A DNA stretch of 9,890 nucleotides from Acholeplasmataceae bacterium UBA6190 (GTDB taxonomy: Bacteria; Bacillota_I; Bacilli_A; Acholeplasmatales; Acholeplasmataceae), in assembly GCA_002422045.1 (NCBI GenBank), contig DITG01000118.1, forward strand, positions 2,223 through 12,112. The letters are read 5' to 3'. Within the stretch, counting starts at the first letter, position 1. Every line of letters begins with the position of its first letter. A program made the position numbers and the translations under genes. Positions 1 through 7,530 of this stretch are shown piece by piece. The notes below the pieces were generated by a model, which worked only from the letters and a program-made list of their open reading frames with translations, was not told the origin of the DNA and did not search any database.

Positions 1-639
1 TTACCCTTTTCTCATGATGAAGTCGTACACATGAAAGGCAGTCTGGTCAACAAGATGCCTGGCGACTATTTTCAGAAAATGGCCAACTGGAGATTGTTGT
101 TATCGTTATGGATGACCCATCCAGGTAAGAAACTGCTCTTCATGGGACAAGAATTTGCCTCATTTTCCGAATGGGCATTCCAAAAAGAACTGGATTGGAA
201 TTTATTCGATTTTCCAGCACATCAGCAAGCCAATCGCTTCTTTAAAGACCTCGCACAAGTCTATAGACATCATAGTGCTTTATGGCAATACGATCATCAC
301 CCTAAAGGTTTTGAATGGTCTGTGGTCGATGACAGAGACCAATCGGTATTCGCCTACATCAGAAGAAGCGATGTTGAGACACTTGTCATCATCTTGAACA
401 TGACACCCAATGTCCACGAGTTTTATGAAGTTGGCGTTCCTGAACCCGGGATTTATACGGAAATCATCAACAGTGACAAATCCATCTATTTCGGTTCTGA
501 CCAGTACAACGGGTTGCCACTTCAGGCAATTCAGGGCAAGAGAAATCAGTTCGATTATTACATCAAACCGAAACTTGGACCGCTCTCTGGCATGATCTTG
601 AGTTTCTCCAAACCGAAGAAAACGAAAAAAAGTGCTTGA
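1..639 (+). CDS. glgB: 1,4-alpha-glucan branching enzyme GlgB (C-terminal part, 5' end outside window)
   Basis: This is the last 212 codons of a GH13 glycogen branching enzyme, open at the left edge of the window. The enzyme cuts alpha-1,4 glucan chains and reattaches them by alpha-1,6 bonds during cytoplasmic glycogen synthesis. The fragment opens with the family's fourth conserved region, read as LPFSHDEVVH; its Asp is the transition-state stabiliser. Family-typical NKMPGDYFQKMANWRLLL, HPGKKLLFMGQEFA and EW-to-LDW stretches follow, then the beta-rich C-terminal domain. The residue after VVH is Met, where many homologues have Gly. The protein ends in a short basic tail (KPKKTKKSA). The TGA stop lies inside the terminator hairpin. 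The ATG at 31 is an internal Met, because the frame is open and homologous upstream of it. The gene converges on the lacI-type gene. The catalytic nucleophile and the N-terminal domain are not visible. Confidence 0.93.
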   Translation, partial: LPFSHDEVVHMKGSLVNKMPGDYFQKMANWRLLLSLWMTHPGKKLLFMGQEFASFSEWAFQKELDWNLFDFPAHQQANRFFKDLAQVYRHHSALWQYDHHPKGFEWSVVDDRDQSVFAYIRRSDVETLVIILNMTPNVHEFYEVGVPEPGIYTEIINSDKSIYFGSDQYNGLPLQAIQGKRNQFDYYIKPKLGPLSGMILSFSKPKKTKKSA

Positions 640-666
640 TCCGAAAGGATGAAGCACTTCTCTTTT
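630..666. terminator. Bidirectional intrinsic terminator between glgB and lacI-type gene
   Basis: The hairpin pairs aagtgctt (630-637) with aagcactt (652-659). One G-G mismatch is followed by an inner atcc/ggat stem closed by a GAAA tetraloop (643-646). A T-rich tract (ctctttt) follows on the plus strand, and an A-run (624-631) precedes it and becomes the U-run on the minus strand. It can therefore end glgB and the converging neopullulanase-lacI operon. The glgB TGA (637-639) is inside the stem. Confidence 0.8.
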
Positions 667-672
667 AAGGTG

Positions 673-1644
673 TTATTTTGTAGTATCTCTTTCAATCAGT
701 TTGACATCAATGATATCATGCAAACTTTCCAAATCCACTTCGCGAATCAATTTGGTCAAATTGATGAAACTTTGCTTGCCCATATAATTGATTGACTGAT
801 GGATGGTTGTAATCGCGGGTGTTACCCACTTGGAGTATGGCGTATTGTCATAACCGATGATGGAAACGTCTTGAGGGACTTTTTTACCCAATTTTTGAAC
901 GATATTTAAACATGCGAAAGCAAGTGTGTCTGAGAAGGTAAAGATGGCATCGACATGGGGGTTGTTTCTGAGAATTTCTTCCATGAGTTTGAAATCAGGA
1001 TTAACCAGGTCAAAGTCAAAGATATCCGCATAGAGATTGCTCTTTTTGAGTTCAGTCATGAATCCGATGGTTCTTTCCATGGTGGTTAGCAAAAACGAGG
1101 GTCCTCTGAACAGAAGAATGTGTTTCGCTCCTGTTTCAATCAGTTTCTTGGCTGCAAGTGCGCCGCCTTTGACATTGTCTGATGTGATGGAAGGAATCGT
1201 TTCATCCAGAATATGATCGACAGTGATGACTGGAATGTTCAATTCCAGCAATTTTTCTTTGTTGTTGAAGTTAGAAGCGACAATCAGACCTTCGATATTA
1301 TAAGATTCAAAGAACTTCAAATATTCAAGTTCACGGTCTGGATCATCTTGAGTATGACAAAACATGATCTTATATCCGTAAGCAGCTGCTTGGGATTCGA
1401 TGCCTTCCAAGAGTTCTCCGTAAAATGACGGTCCGATGTGTGGAACGATCACACCGATGATCTTGGAGCTTCGATTGGTGAGCGATCTTGCGAGCTGATT
1501 AGGTGTGAATCCGAGTTCGTCGATGATTTTCATGACGACGACTTTCGTCTCTTCATGAACATACCCTTTTTGGTTAATGACTCTGGATACGGTCGATACG
1601 CTAACATTTGCTTTTCTGGCAACATCTCTGATGGTAGGTTTCAT
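673..1644 (-). CDS. LacI/GalR-family transcriptional regulator (MalR-like)
   Basis: This is a 323-residue DNA-binding repressor of the LacI/GalR family, presumably responding to a maltodextrin-type sugar. The N-terminal helix-turn-helix reads TIRDVARKANVSVSTVSRVIN (about residues 4-24). The hinge-helix motif FTPNQLARSL (46-55) carries the Leu that normally inserts at a central CpG of the operator. The remainder is a periplasmic-binding-protein-like effector domain, with the signatures SDTLAFACLN and VPQDVSIIGYDN. The start at 1644 is preferred over the frame-open ATG at 1701 because the HTH begins here and AGAAAGGA (1652-1659) sits 7 nt upstream; the 19 extra residues do not resemble the family. 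The gene starts one base after the neopullulanase stop (TGA-C-ATG), so the two are co-transcribed and probably translationally coupled. The likely target is the operator at 3489-3502, which would make it autoregulatory. The effector is inferred from neighbours only. Confidence 0.92.
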   Translation of the reverse strand: MKPTIRDVARKANVSVSTVSRVINQKGYVHEETKVVVMKIIDELGFTPNQLARSLTNRSSKIIGVIVPHIGPSFYGELLEGIESQAAAYGYKIMFCHTQDDPDRELEYLKFFESYNIEGLIVASNFNNKEKLLELNIPVITVDHILDETIPSITSDNVKGGALAAKKLIETGAKHILLFRGPSFLLTTMERTIGFMTELKKSNLYADIFDFDLVNPDFKLMEEILRNNPHVDAIFTFSDTLAFACLNIVQKLGKKVPQDVSIIGYDNTPYSKWVTPAITTIHQSINYMGKQSFINLTKLIREVDLESLHDIIDVKLIERDTTK

Positions 1645-1645
1645 G

Positions 1646-3460
1646 TCAATTTCCTTTCTGAAGCAATAGAAATCCATAGGCTTCCATAGAGATTTTACCA
1701 TGAATTTGAATCGTTTGATGGGTGAAAAGATTCAAGTAAGTCCCTGAGACCAAATGCGTATCACAAAGTGTTTCTGTGTCACTGTTGTTGATGATCAGAC
1801 AGAGTTGATCATCATGATGAATTTTGGTGAAGATCAAGACATTCGAATCCACAAAATGAAAATCATGGTCACTCATCGCAGGATGTTCTTTTCTCAAGCG
1901 GATGAGTTGTTTAGAAAATGAAAGAAAATCATGGCTTTGTTCGGACCGATGCCATAGCATACAACGTCTGTTATCAGGATCGTGTTCTCCGGTCATGCCA
2001 ACCTCATCGCCATAATAGATATTGGGCGCTCCAGCAGACATGAACATCAACAGATACGACAGTTTCACACGTCTTTCATCGTCTTTCAGACGTCTTTTGA
2101 TTCGAATGGTATCATGGCTACCGACCAAGTTAAACATGTTTTCCATGACATTCTTGGGGGTATGTGCCATATAGGTTGTGACAACATGCTTGAAAGCACT
2201 TAAGTCCATCTTGTGCTCTAAGTATTTCCAGATGGGATAGGATAAGTCATAATTCATGACAGAATCCAATTGATCACCATGGAGCCATGGAATGGAGGAA
2301 TCCCAGTTTTCCCCAAGAATGAACGTGTCATCCTTTGCTTTTCTGGAAGTTTCTCTGATTTTTCTTAAGAAATCATGAGAAATTTCATTGGATACATCCA
2401 AACGCCATCCGTCGATGTCATAGGTTTCAATCCAATACTTGATACAGTCCAAGAGGTGTTTTTCAGTCATAGGATTCGATGTGTTCCATTTGGGCATCAT
2501 AGGCGTGAAAGCAAATGTTCGGTAATTGAGATCAATGCCTTGGTAATGCATGGGCTTCCCAGTTTTCTCATGGGTCGGGAAATTGACAACCGGAAACTGA
2601 TCGATGTAGAAACAATCACGGTAAGGACTCTGTTTACCATGAATGACAACGTCTTGGAAATAGGGGTGATCATAGCCTGCATGATTGAAGACACCATCTA
2701 GCATCACTTTGATGCCCAGTTCATGTGCTTTTTGAACGAGTATGCCGAAGTCTTCGTTGGTTCCAAACTGAGGATCAATCTTGAAATAATCGGTTGTATC
2801 GTATTTGTGTGCCGTCGGTGATTCGAAAATCGGTGTGAAATAGATGCCGGTGATCCCTAAGTCATGCAAATAAGGTAGTTTTTCAGTCACACCTCTTAGA
2901 TTTCCACCATAGAGTTCATGATTGCTGACAGGCAATTTGCCCCACTTAAGTTCCGGATTTGGCTTATCTGCATAGAATCTGTCCGGAAATATCTGATACC
3001 AGACGGTATCTTTGACCCAGGAAGGCGTATGATGCAAATCTTCTTGATTGAGATAGGGGAAATTGAAATATTCGGATAGATCATATAAGCCATAAAGATC
3101 TGTAGTCGAATGAATTTCTTTGAGTTGTTTGGTGCCAAAAAGATAACTTTGAGATCGGGTTTGGAGTTTAAATGCGTATTTCGTGCGATAAAAAGAAGGT
3201 TCGATGGCAATGAAATAATAATCAAAAAGATCGTTTGAGTAACGTTTATTCATCAGTTTTTCATCGTGGACCCAAGACATTGCTTTGTTTTCGGATCTGA
3301 CCCAATGGAAAGGATCACCATAGATGAGTGAGACTGCTTGAAAATCATGTTTTGCAGTTCTAAAAACCAGATGCAGTGTATGTGCATCATAAGCGTAGGA
3401 AAACTCAGATTTTGCTTGATGGAGTAGTGCATGGATATTCAATTTAATCACCATTGACAT
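1646..3460 (-). CDS. GH13_20 neopullulanase / cyclomaltodextrinase / maltogenic amylase
   Basis: This 604-residue intracellular alpha-glucan hydrolase is of the neopullulanase-cyclomaltodextrinase-maltogenic amylase type. These enzymes cut alpha-1,4 (some alpha-1,6) bonds in cyclodextrins, pullulan and branched maltodextrins. An N-terminal CBM34-like domain (about 1-130; SYAYDAHTLHL, YGDPFHW) precedes the barrel, which starts near WVKDTVWYQIFPDRF (148-162). Conserved regions are DGVFNH (255-260), MPKWN (322-326), DGWRLDVSNE (350-359, nucleophile D355), GENWD (383-387, acid/base E384) and VGSHDT (446-451, D450). Region III usually reads GEIWH, so Asn-Trp-Asp is a variant. Length fits the family. 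No signal peptide is present. The start is uncertain: ATG 3460 lies inside a strong -10 box, so ATG 3454 may be used on a leaderless mRNA, and no Shine-Dalgarno sequence precedes either. It is the first gene of an operon with the LacI-type regulator. Substrate preference cannot be read from sequence alone. Confidence 0.93.
   Translation of the reverse strand: MSMVIKLNIHALLHQAKSEFSYAYDAHTLHLVFRTAKHDFQAVSLIYGDPFHWVRSENKAMSWVHDEKLMNKRYSNDLFDYYFIAIEPSFYRTKYAFKLQTRSQSYLFGTKQLKEIHSTTDLYGLYDLSEYFNFPYLNQEDLHHTPSWVKDTVWYQIFPDRFYADKPNPELKWGKLPVSNHELYGGNLRGVTEKLPYLHDLGITGIYFTPIFESPTAHKYDTTDYFKIDPQFGTNEDFGILVQKAHELGIKVMLDGVFNHAGYDHPYFQDVVIHGKQSPYRDCFYIDQFPVVNFPTHEKTGKPMHYQGIDLNYRTFAFTPMMPKWNTSNPMTEKHLLDCIKYWIETYDIDGWRLDVSNEISHDFLRKIRETSRKAKDDTFILGENWDSSIPWLHGDQLDSVMNYDLSYPIWKYLEHKMDLSAFKHVVTTYMAHTPKNVMENMFNLVGSHDTIRIKRRLKDDERRVKLSYLLMFMSAGAPNIYYGDEVGMTGEHDPDNRRCMLWHRSEQSHDFLSFSKQLIRLRKEHPAMSDHDFHFVDSNVLIFTKIHHDDQLCLIINNSDTETLCDTHLVSGTYLNLFTHQTIQIHGKISMEAYGFLLLQKGN
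1652..1659 (-). promoter_or_regulatory. Ribosome binding site deciding the lacI-type start
   Basis: AGAAAGGA on the minus strand lies 7 nt before ATG 1644 and is embedded in the last codons of the neopullulanase gene. It supports the 323-residue start rather than the ATG at 1701. Confidence 0.75.
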
Positions 3461-3487
3461 TATATCATGCCATGCGTTTCTTAAATT
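3459..3487 (-). promoter_or_regulatory. Extended -10 promoter of the neopullulanase-lacI operon
   Basis: On the minus strand a perfect TATAAT (3464-3459) is preceded by TG plus one base, which is the extended -10 form. The -35 position with a 17-bp spacer (3482-3487) is weak (AATTTA). Transcription should begin near 3454-3452, at or beside the ATG of codon 3. Confidence 0.65.
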
Positions 3488-3488
3488 A

Positions 3489-3502
3489 TGAAACCGATTA
3501 CA
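3489..3502. promoter_or_regulatory. cre / LacI-family operator between divergent promoters
   Basis: The 14-mer TGAAACCGATTACA matches the degenerate catabolite-responsive element consensus TGWAANCGNTNWCA at every defined position, on both strands, with the central CG used by LacI/GalR proteins. It lies directly between the -35 positions of the two divergent promoters (3482-3487 and 3506-3511). It may bind the adjacent LacI-type regulator, CcpA, or both; sequence alone cannot separate these. Confidence 0.7.
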
Positions 3503-3505
3503 TTG

Positions 3506-3534
3506 TTTTATTCATATTGGAAATATGTTACAAT
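3506..3534 (+). promoter_or_regulatory. Extended -10 promoter of alpha-glucosidase-malQ operon
   Basis: TACAAT (3529-3534) is preceded by TG plus one base (3526-3528). A weak -35 (TTTTAT, 3506-3511) sits 17 bp upstream. The predicted start is near 3541, giving a 5' UTR of about 20 nt with AAGGTG (3549-3554) before the ATG at 3560. The -10 is embedded in a perfect 12-bp palindrome (3528-3539). Confidence 0.6.
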
Positions 3535-3559
3535 TGTAATGGCAAATTAAGGTGAAACT

Positions 3560-5260
3560 ATGATTCGAAAATGGTGGATGGAAAGCATCGGCTACCAGAT
3601 ATATCCTAAGAGTTTTTACGATACCAATCAAGATGGTATCGGAGACCTTCCTGGTATTTTACACAAACTGGATTATCTCTGTATGCTTGGTGTCAATTTA
3701 ATCTGGATCTGCCCTTTCTATGATTCTCCGATGGATGACAATGGGTATGATGTACGTGACTTTTTTGGTGTATCCAAAGACTTTGGTACCATGGAAGATG
3801 TCAAAAACATCATTGACAAGGCACATGGGCTAGGCATCAAAATCGTGTTGGACTATGTACTCAATCATACATCAGACGAACATCCATGGTTCATTGAATC
3901 AAAATCATCTAAAGAAAATCCCTACCGCGACTATTATATTTGGCAAGATGGAAAAACCATTGATGGCAAACGTATGGAACCGACCAATTGGGGTTCATTC
4001 TTTGGCGGCAGTGCTTGGAACTATGACGAGACCACCGATAGTTACTATATGAAAATATTCTCCAACAAGATGCCTGACCTCAACTGGAAAAATCCCAAGG
4101 TCAGACAAGAGATGGCATGGGTTGCTAAACAATGGCTTGACCTTGGTATTGATGGATTCAGAATTGATGCTGTCTCCCATCTGGACCGTGCACCTTTTGT
4201 TGATGCAGAAGCGAAAGAGGGAGAAAAATACCCACTCGACTACTTCAAGTTTTCCAATCAGCCGATGGTTCATCCTTACCTCAAAGAACTCAATGAAGCA
4301 GTCTTTTCCAAATACGAATGTGTCACCATCGGTGAAGTGGGTGGTTCCGCATCTATCCAAGAAGGCATCAACTACAGTGCCTTCGATTCAAACGAATTGT
4401 CCATGGTGTTCTCATTTGATCATAACTGGTGTAACAATATCTTCGATATTGATCATCCCAAACATTTAAAGACGGATGCCGTTAAACTCAAACAGGCATT
4501 CAACATGTGGCAAACTGCCATGAAAGATCAATTTTGGATACCACTCAACTGGTTCAATCACGATCAGCCAAGACTGATCAGTCATTATGGCAGCAAAAAA
4601 TACCCCTTAAAGAGCGGTAAGATGCTTGCGACAGCGCTTCATTTCATGAAAGGCACACCTTTCATCTATCAAGGTGAAGAAATCGGGATGACCAATTATC
4701 CATTTGAAGATGTCTCAGACTTTAACGATATCTCATCGATTTCAAGTTATCAATATCATTTGGACTTAGCACCGGATGATCCTGTGACGGCACTCAGAAA
4801 AGCAGCGATGCGCTCAAGGGACAACGCCAGAACACCGATGCAATGGACTTCAGGATTCCAGGCAGGGTTTTCCTCGGTCAAACCATGGATGAAAGTCAAT
4901 CCCGATTACAAGAAAATCAATGTCGAACGCAATCTCAATGACCCAAATTCTCTGTTTTACCATTATCAGAAACTCATTTCACTGAGAAGAAATTCCAACT
5001 ATAGCGCAGTCATCCTCTGGGGTGATTATGAACAAAAGGATCCTGATGATCCCAACCATTACACTTACACCAGAACCTATCAGGATCAGACACTGTTGGT
5101 CATCAATAGTTTTTCAAGCAAGAAGACAACGTACAACATATCCCAGTATGAGATCATCGATACTGTGATTCATAATGAAAAAAAGATAAAGATCAAGGAT
5201 CAGAACATCCTATTGAGACCCTACGAATCTATCGTATTCGCAGTGAAGGAGAAATCATGA
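3560..5260 (+). CDS. GH13_31 alpha-glucosidase (oligo-1,6-glucosidase/maltase family)
   Basis: This 566-residue cytoplasmic exo-acting alpha-glucosidase releases glucose from the non-reducing end of short malto- or isomalto-oligosaccharides. It starts directly with the barrel (WWMESIGYQIYPKSFYD). A calcium-loop-like motif DTNQDGIGD lies at 21-29. Catalytic regions are DYVLNH (98-103), GFRIDAVSH (199-207, nucleophile D203), IGEVGG (257-262, acid/base E259) and FNHDQPR (332-338, D335). The conserved SRDNARTPMQW follows at 419-429. The residue after the nucleophile is Ala204, as in alpha-1,4-active members; strict oligo-1,6-glucosidases usually have Val. Length (about 560) is normal for the family and there is no signal peptide. 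The start is supported by AAGGTG with a 5-nt spacer. The TGA stop overlaps the malQ ATG (ATGA), showing co-translation. Trehalose-6-phosphate hydrolase and dextran glucosidase are close relatives and less likely here, given malQ and neopullulanase as neighbours. Confidence 0.92.
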   Translation: MIRKWWMESIGYQIYPKSFYDTNQDGIGDLPGILHKLDYLCMLGVNLIWICPFYDSPMDDNGYDVRDFFGVSKDFGTMEDVKNIIDKAHGLGIKIVLDYVLNHTSDEHPWFIESKSSKENPYRDYYIWQDGKTIDGKRMEPTNWGSFFGGSAWNYDETTDSYYMKIFSNKMPDLNWKNPKVRQEMAWVAKQWLDLGIDGFRIDAVSHLDRAPFVDAEAKEGEKYPLDYFKFSNQPMVHPYLKELNEAVFSKYECVTIGEVGGSASIQEGINYSAFDSNELSMVFSFDHNWCNNIFDIDHPKHLKTDAVKLKQAFNMWQTAMKDQFWIPLNWFNHDQPRLISHYGSKKYPLKSGKMLATALHFMKGTPFIYQGEEIGMTNYPFEDVSDFNDISSISSYQYHLDLAPDDPVTALRKAAMRSRDNARTPMQWTSGFQAGFSSVKPWMKVNPDYKKINVERNLNDPNSLFYHYQKLISLRRNSNYSAVILWGDYEQKDPDDPNHYTYTRTYQDQTLLVINSFSSKKTTYNISQYEIIDTVIHNEKKIKIKDQNILLRPYESIVFAVKEKS

Positions 5261-6729
5261 GAACAAGTGGCATATTATTACATATTTCAAGTTTGCCAGG
5301 CAACTATGGCATCGGAACATACGGCAAGGAAGCTTACCGTTTTGTTGATTTTCTGAACCAGACCGGGACAACTTACTGGCAAATCCTACCTTTAGGTCCG
5401 ACATCCTATGGTGATTCTCCTTATCAGACGTTTTCAGCATTCGCCAACAATCCTTATTTCATCGATTTGGATATACTGGTTGAAGAGGGCTTACTTTTGC
5501 CACATGAAATCAAAGCAACCTTCCATAGCCCTCGCTATGTGGAGTATGACAAGATGTATGAAGAACGATTTGATGTGTTGAAACAGGCATTCCACCGCTT
5601 CAATAAAAATGATTATGGCTATCAGCATTTCGTTTTCGAGCAGCGTCAATGGCTGTTTGACTATGCCCTCTTCATGGCACTTAAGGTTTATCATAAAGGT
5701 GCTGCATGGTCGACTTGGAGCCATGATCTGAGACTGAGAACGCATGAAACCATTGCCTATTATCAAGAACTACTCAGAGAAGATGTCGAGTTTTATCAAT
5801 TTCTTCAGTATAAAGCATATCAACAATGGTTTAATTTGAAAGCTTACGCCAATCAAAGAGGGGTCAAGTTCATCGGTGACATGCCCATCTATATTTCATA
5901 CGACTCATCGGATGTCTGGGCAAATCCCCGCTATTTTGACTTAAATGCAGACAGAGTGCCCAATCATGTTGCAGGTGTGCCACCCGATAATTTCTCAGCC
6001 GATGGACAACTTTGGGGCAATCCTCTGTACAATTGGGATCTACTTGAACAAGAATCCTTCAACTGGTGGGTTGATCGTGTGTATTCCGCAACGCATTTAT
6101 TCGATATGATCAGAATCGATCACTTCATCGGATTCCAGAATTTCTTCTCGATTGTTTACGGTGAAGAAACAGCAAAACATGGTGAATGGAAAAAAGGTCC
6201 TGGTATCAAGTTGTTCAATGTCATCAAAAGACGCTTGGGTGAAGTCAACATCATCGCAGAAGATTTGGGTGTCGTCACTGAAGAAGTGAGAAAAATGCTT
6301 GCAGAAACAGGATTCCCAGGGATGAAACTCTTGCAGTTTGCCTTTGATTCGAGAGAAGAATCAGATTACATCCCGCATTTATATCACAAGAACCTCATTG
6401 CTTACACAGGTACACACGATAATGAGACAACCGCCCAATGGTTCGATAAGTTACCGAAAAACGATTTGGAATATTGCTTGAATTATATCAATCATGGCAG
6501 TGGTAGCAAAACAGACAGTTTGATTAAGTCAACACTCCAATGCATTGCAGATACCGCAGTAATTCCGATGCAGGATTGGTTGAATCTCGGAGCCGAAGCC
6601 AGAATGAATATTCCATCAACAACCGGAAATAACTGGAAGTGGCGGATGCTGTCATCCGAATTGAGCGATGCATTACAAGAAAAAATCAAGACATTCACGC
6701 ATCTTTACGGCAGAGCAAAGTCCAAATAA
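5257..6729 (+). CDS. malQ: 4-alpha-glucanotransferase (amylomaltase), GH77
   Basis: This 490-residue disproportionating enzyme transfers glucan segments between maltooligosaccharides and releases glucose, acting in cytoplasmic maltodextrin and glycogen turnover. The start RTSGILLHISSLPG is diagnostic of MalQ. Other GH77 signatures are ILPLGPTSYGDSPYQ (43-57), FIGDMPIYISYDSSDVW (205-221), GVPPDNFSADGQLWGNP (240-256), MIRIDHF (284-290, nucleophile D288), IIAEDLG (332-338, acid/base E335) and GTHDNETT (385-392, D388). It is the compact bacterial form without the extra N-terminal domains of E. coli MalQ. AAGGAG lies 5 nt before the ATG, and the ATG overlaps the alpha-glucosidase stop. MalQ supplies longer acceptors from maltose and trims dextrins for its neighbours. 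It ends just before a bidirectional terminator. I see no missing catalytic residue. Confidence 0.96.
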   Translation: MRTSGILLHISSLPGNYGIGTYGKEAYRFVDFLNQTGTTYWQILPLGPTSYGDSPYQTFSAFANNPYFIDLDILVEEGLLLPHEIKATFHSPRYVEYDKMYEERFDVLKQAFHRFNKNDYGYQHFVFEQRQWLFDYALFMALKVYHKGAAWSTWSHDLRLRTHETIAYYQELLREDVEFYQFLQYKAYQQWFNLKAYANQRGVKFIGDMPIYISYDSSDVWANPRYFDLNADRVPNHVAGVPPDNFSADGQLWGNPLYNWDLLEQESFNWWVDRVYSATHLFDMIRIDHFIGFQNFFSIVYGEETAKHGEWKKGPGIKLFNVIKRRLGEVNIIAEDLGVVTEEVRKMLAETGFPGMKLLQFAFDSREESDYIPHLYHKNLIAYTGTHDNETTAQWFDKLPKNDLEYCLNYINHGSGSKTDSLIKSTLQCIADTAVIPMQDWLNLGAEARMNIPSTTGNNWKWRMLSSELSDALQEKIKTFTHLYGRAKSK

Positions 6730-6744
6730 CACAGATCAATAGAC

Positions 6745-6773
6745 AAAAAAGGAATCCGCCATGGATTCCTTTT
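6745..6773. terminator. Bidirectional terminator between malQ and ABC ATPase
   Basis: A perfect 11-bp stem, aaaaggaatcc (6747-6757) with ggattcctttt (6763-6773), has a 5-nt loop. T-runs border it on both strands (6770-6773 on plus; 6745-6750 read as Us on minus). It separates convergent malQ and the amino-acid ABC operon and should serve both. Confidence 0.85.
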
Positions 6774-6777
6774 GCTA

Positions 6778-7530
6778 TTAGATGACATTGACACGCTTCA
6801 AGAATGTTTTGGTGCGCTCTTCTTTGGGATTTGAAAAGATGACTTCAGGAGTTCCGATTTCAACAATGGAACCTTCAGCCATGAACACCACTCGATCAGA
6901 CACTTCTTTGGCAAACATCATTTCATGGGTTACAATCACCATGGTCATGCCCGCATTCGCTAGCGTTCTCATGACAGAAAGGACCTCGCCGACCATTTCA
7001 GGATCGAGCGCAGAAGTAGGCTCGTCAAAAAGCATGACATCGGGTTGCATCGCGAGTGCTCTTGCGATGGCGACACGTTGTTTTTGCCCACCTGATAACT
7101 GACTGGGATAGGCATCCACCTTATCACTCAATCCAACTTTTTCAAGTAAAGCCTTGGCCATGCTGTTCGCATCTGTTTCGGTCATGTGCAAGACCAATTT
7201 TGGTGATAACGTGATGTTTTCCAAAACAGATAGATGCGGAAACAAATTAAACGACTGGAATACCATACCCATTTTTTCTCTGAGCTTATTGATATGTTTA
7301 TCTTTGATTGATAGCACATTGCCTTCAAAGACAATGGAACCTTCGGTAGGGATTTCCATGAAATTCATACATCTCAGCAATGTCGATTTACCAGATCCGG
7401 AAGGACCGATGATGGAAACAACTTCACCCTTATTGATGTCTAGGTCAACACCAGATAAGGCATGGATCGTCGTTTTGAATGTTTTCTTCAAGCCATGAAT
7501 GGAGATGATCTTGTTATTTGGCGTCTGCAT
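6778..7530 (-). CDS. Polar amino-acid ABC transporter ATP-binding protein (GlnQ/ArtP type)
   Basis: This 250-residue ATPase powers the importer encoded with it. Motifs run in the expected order: Walker A GPSGSGKST (42-50), Q-loop Gln92 within VFQSFNLFPHL, signature LSGGQ (145-149), Walker B VMLFDE (165-170), D-loop SALD (173-176) and switch His202 (THE). VFQSFNLFPHLSVLENIT and the length are typical of the polar amino-acid uptake family. The start at 7530 is preferred over the in-frame ATG at 7554: AAAGGAGA lies 7 nt upstream of 7530, and the extra eight residues are the same DNA as the permease tail. The gene overlaps the permease end by 17 bp, implying translational coupling. The last codons run up to the bidirectional terminator. 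The amino acid transported is not determined by this subunit. Confidence 0.94.
   Translation of the reverse strand: MQTPNNKIISIHGLKKTFKTTIHALSGVDLDINKGEVVSIIGPSGSGKSTLLRCMNFMEIPTEGSIVFEGNVLSIKDKHINKLREKMGMVFQSFNLFPHLSVLENITLSPKLVLHMTETDANSMAKALLEKVGLSDKVDAYPSQLSGGQKQRVAIARALAMQPDVMLFDEPTSALDPEMVGEVLSVMRTLANAGMTMVIVTHEMMFAKEVSDRVVFMAEGSIVEIGTPEVIFSNPKEERTKTFLKRVNVI

Noticed and set aside
1645..1701. Longer LacI-type start at 1701
   Set aside because: The extra residues are just the neopullulanase tail read in another frame. The HTH begins right after ATG 1644, which has its own ribosome binding site.
3995..4360. 121-codon minus-strand frame inside the alpha-glucosidase gene
   Set aside because: It is antisense to conserved catalytic regions of a GH13 enzyme and has no recognisable product. 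Other short overlapping frames in the window were dropped for the same reason.
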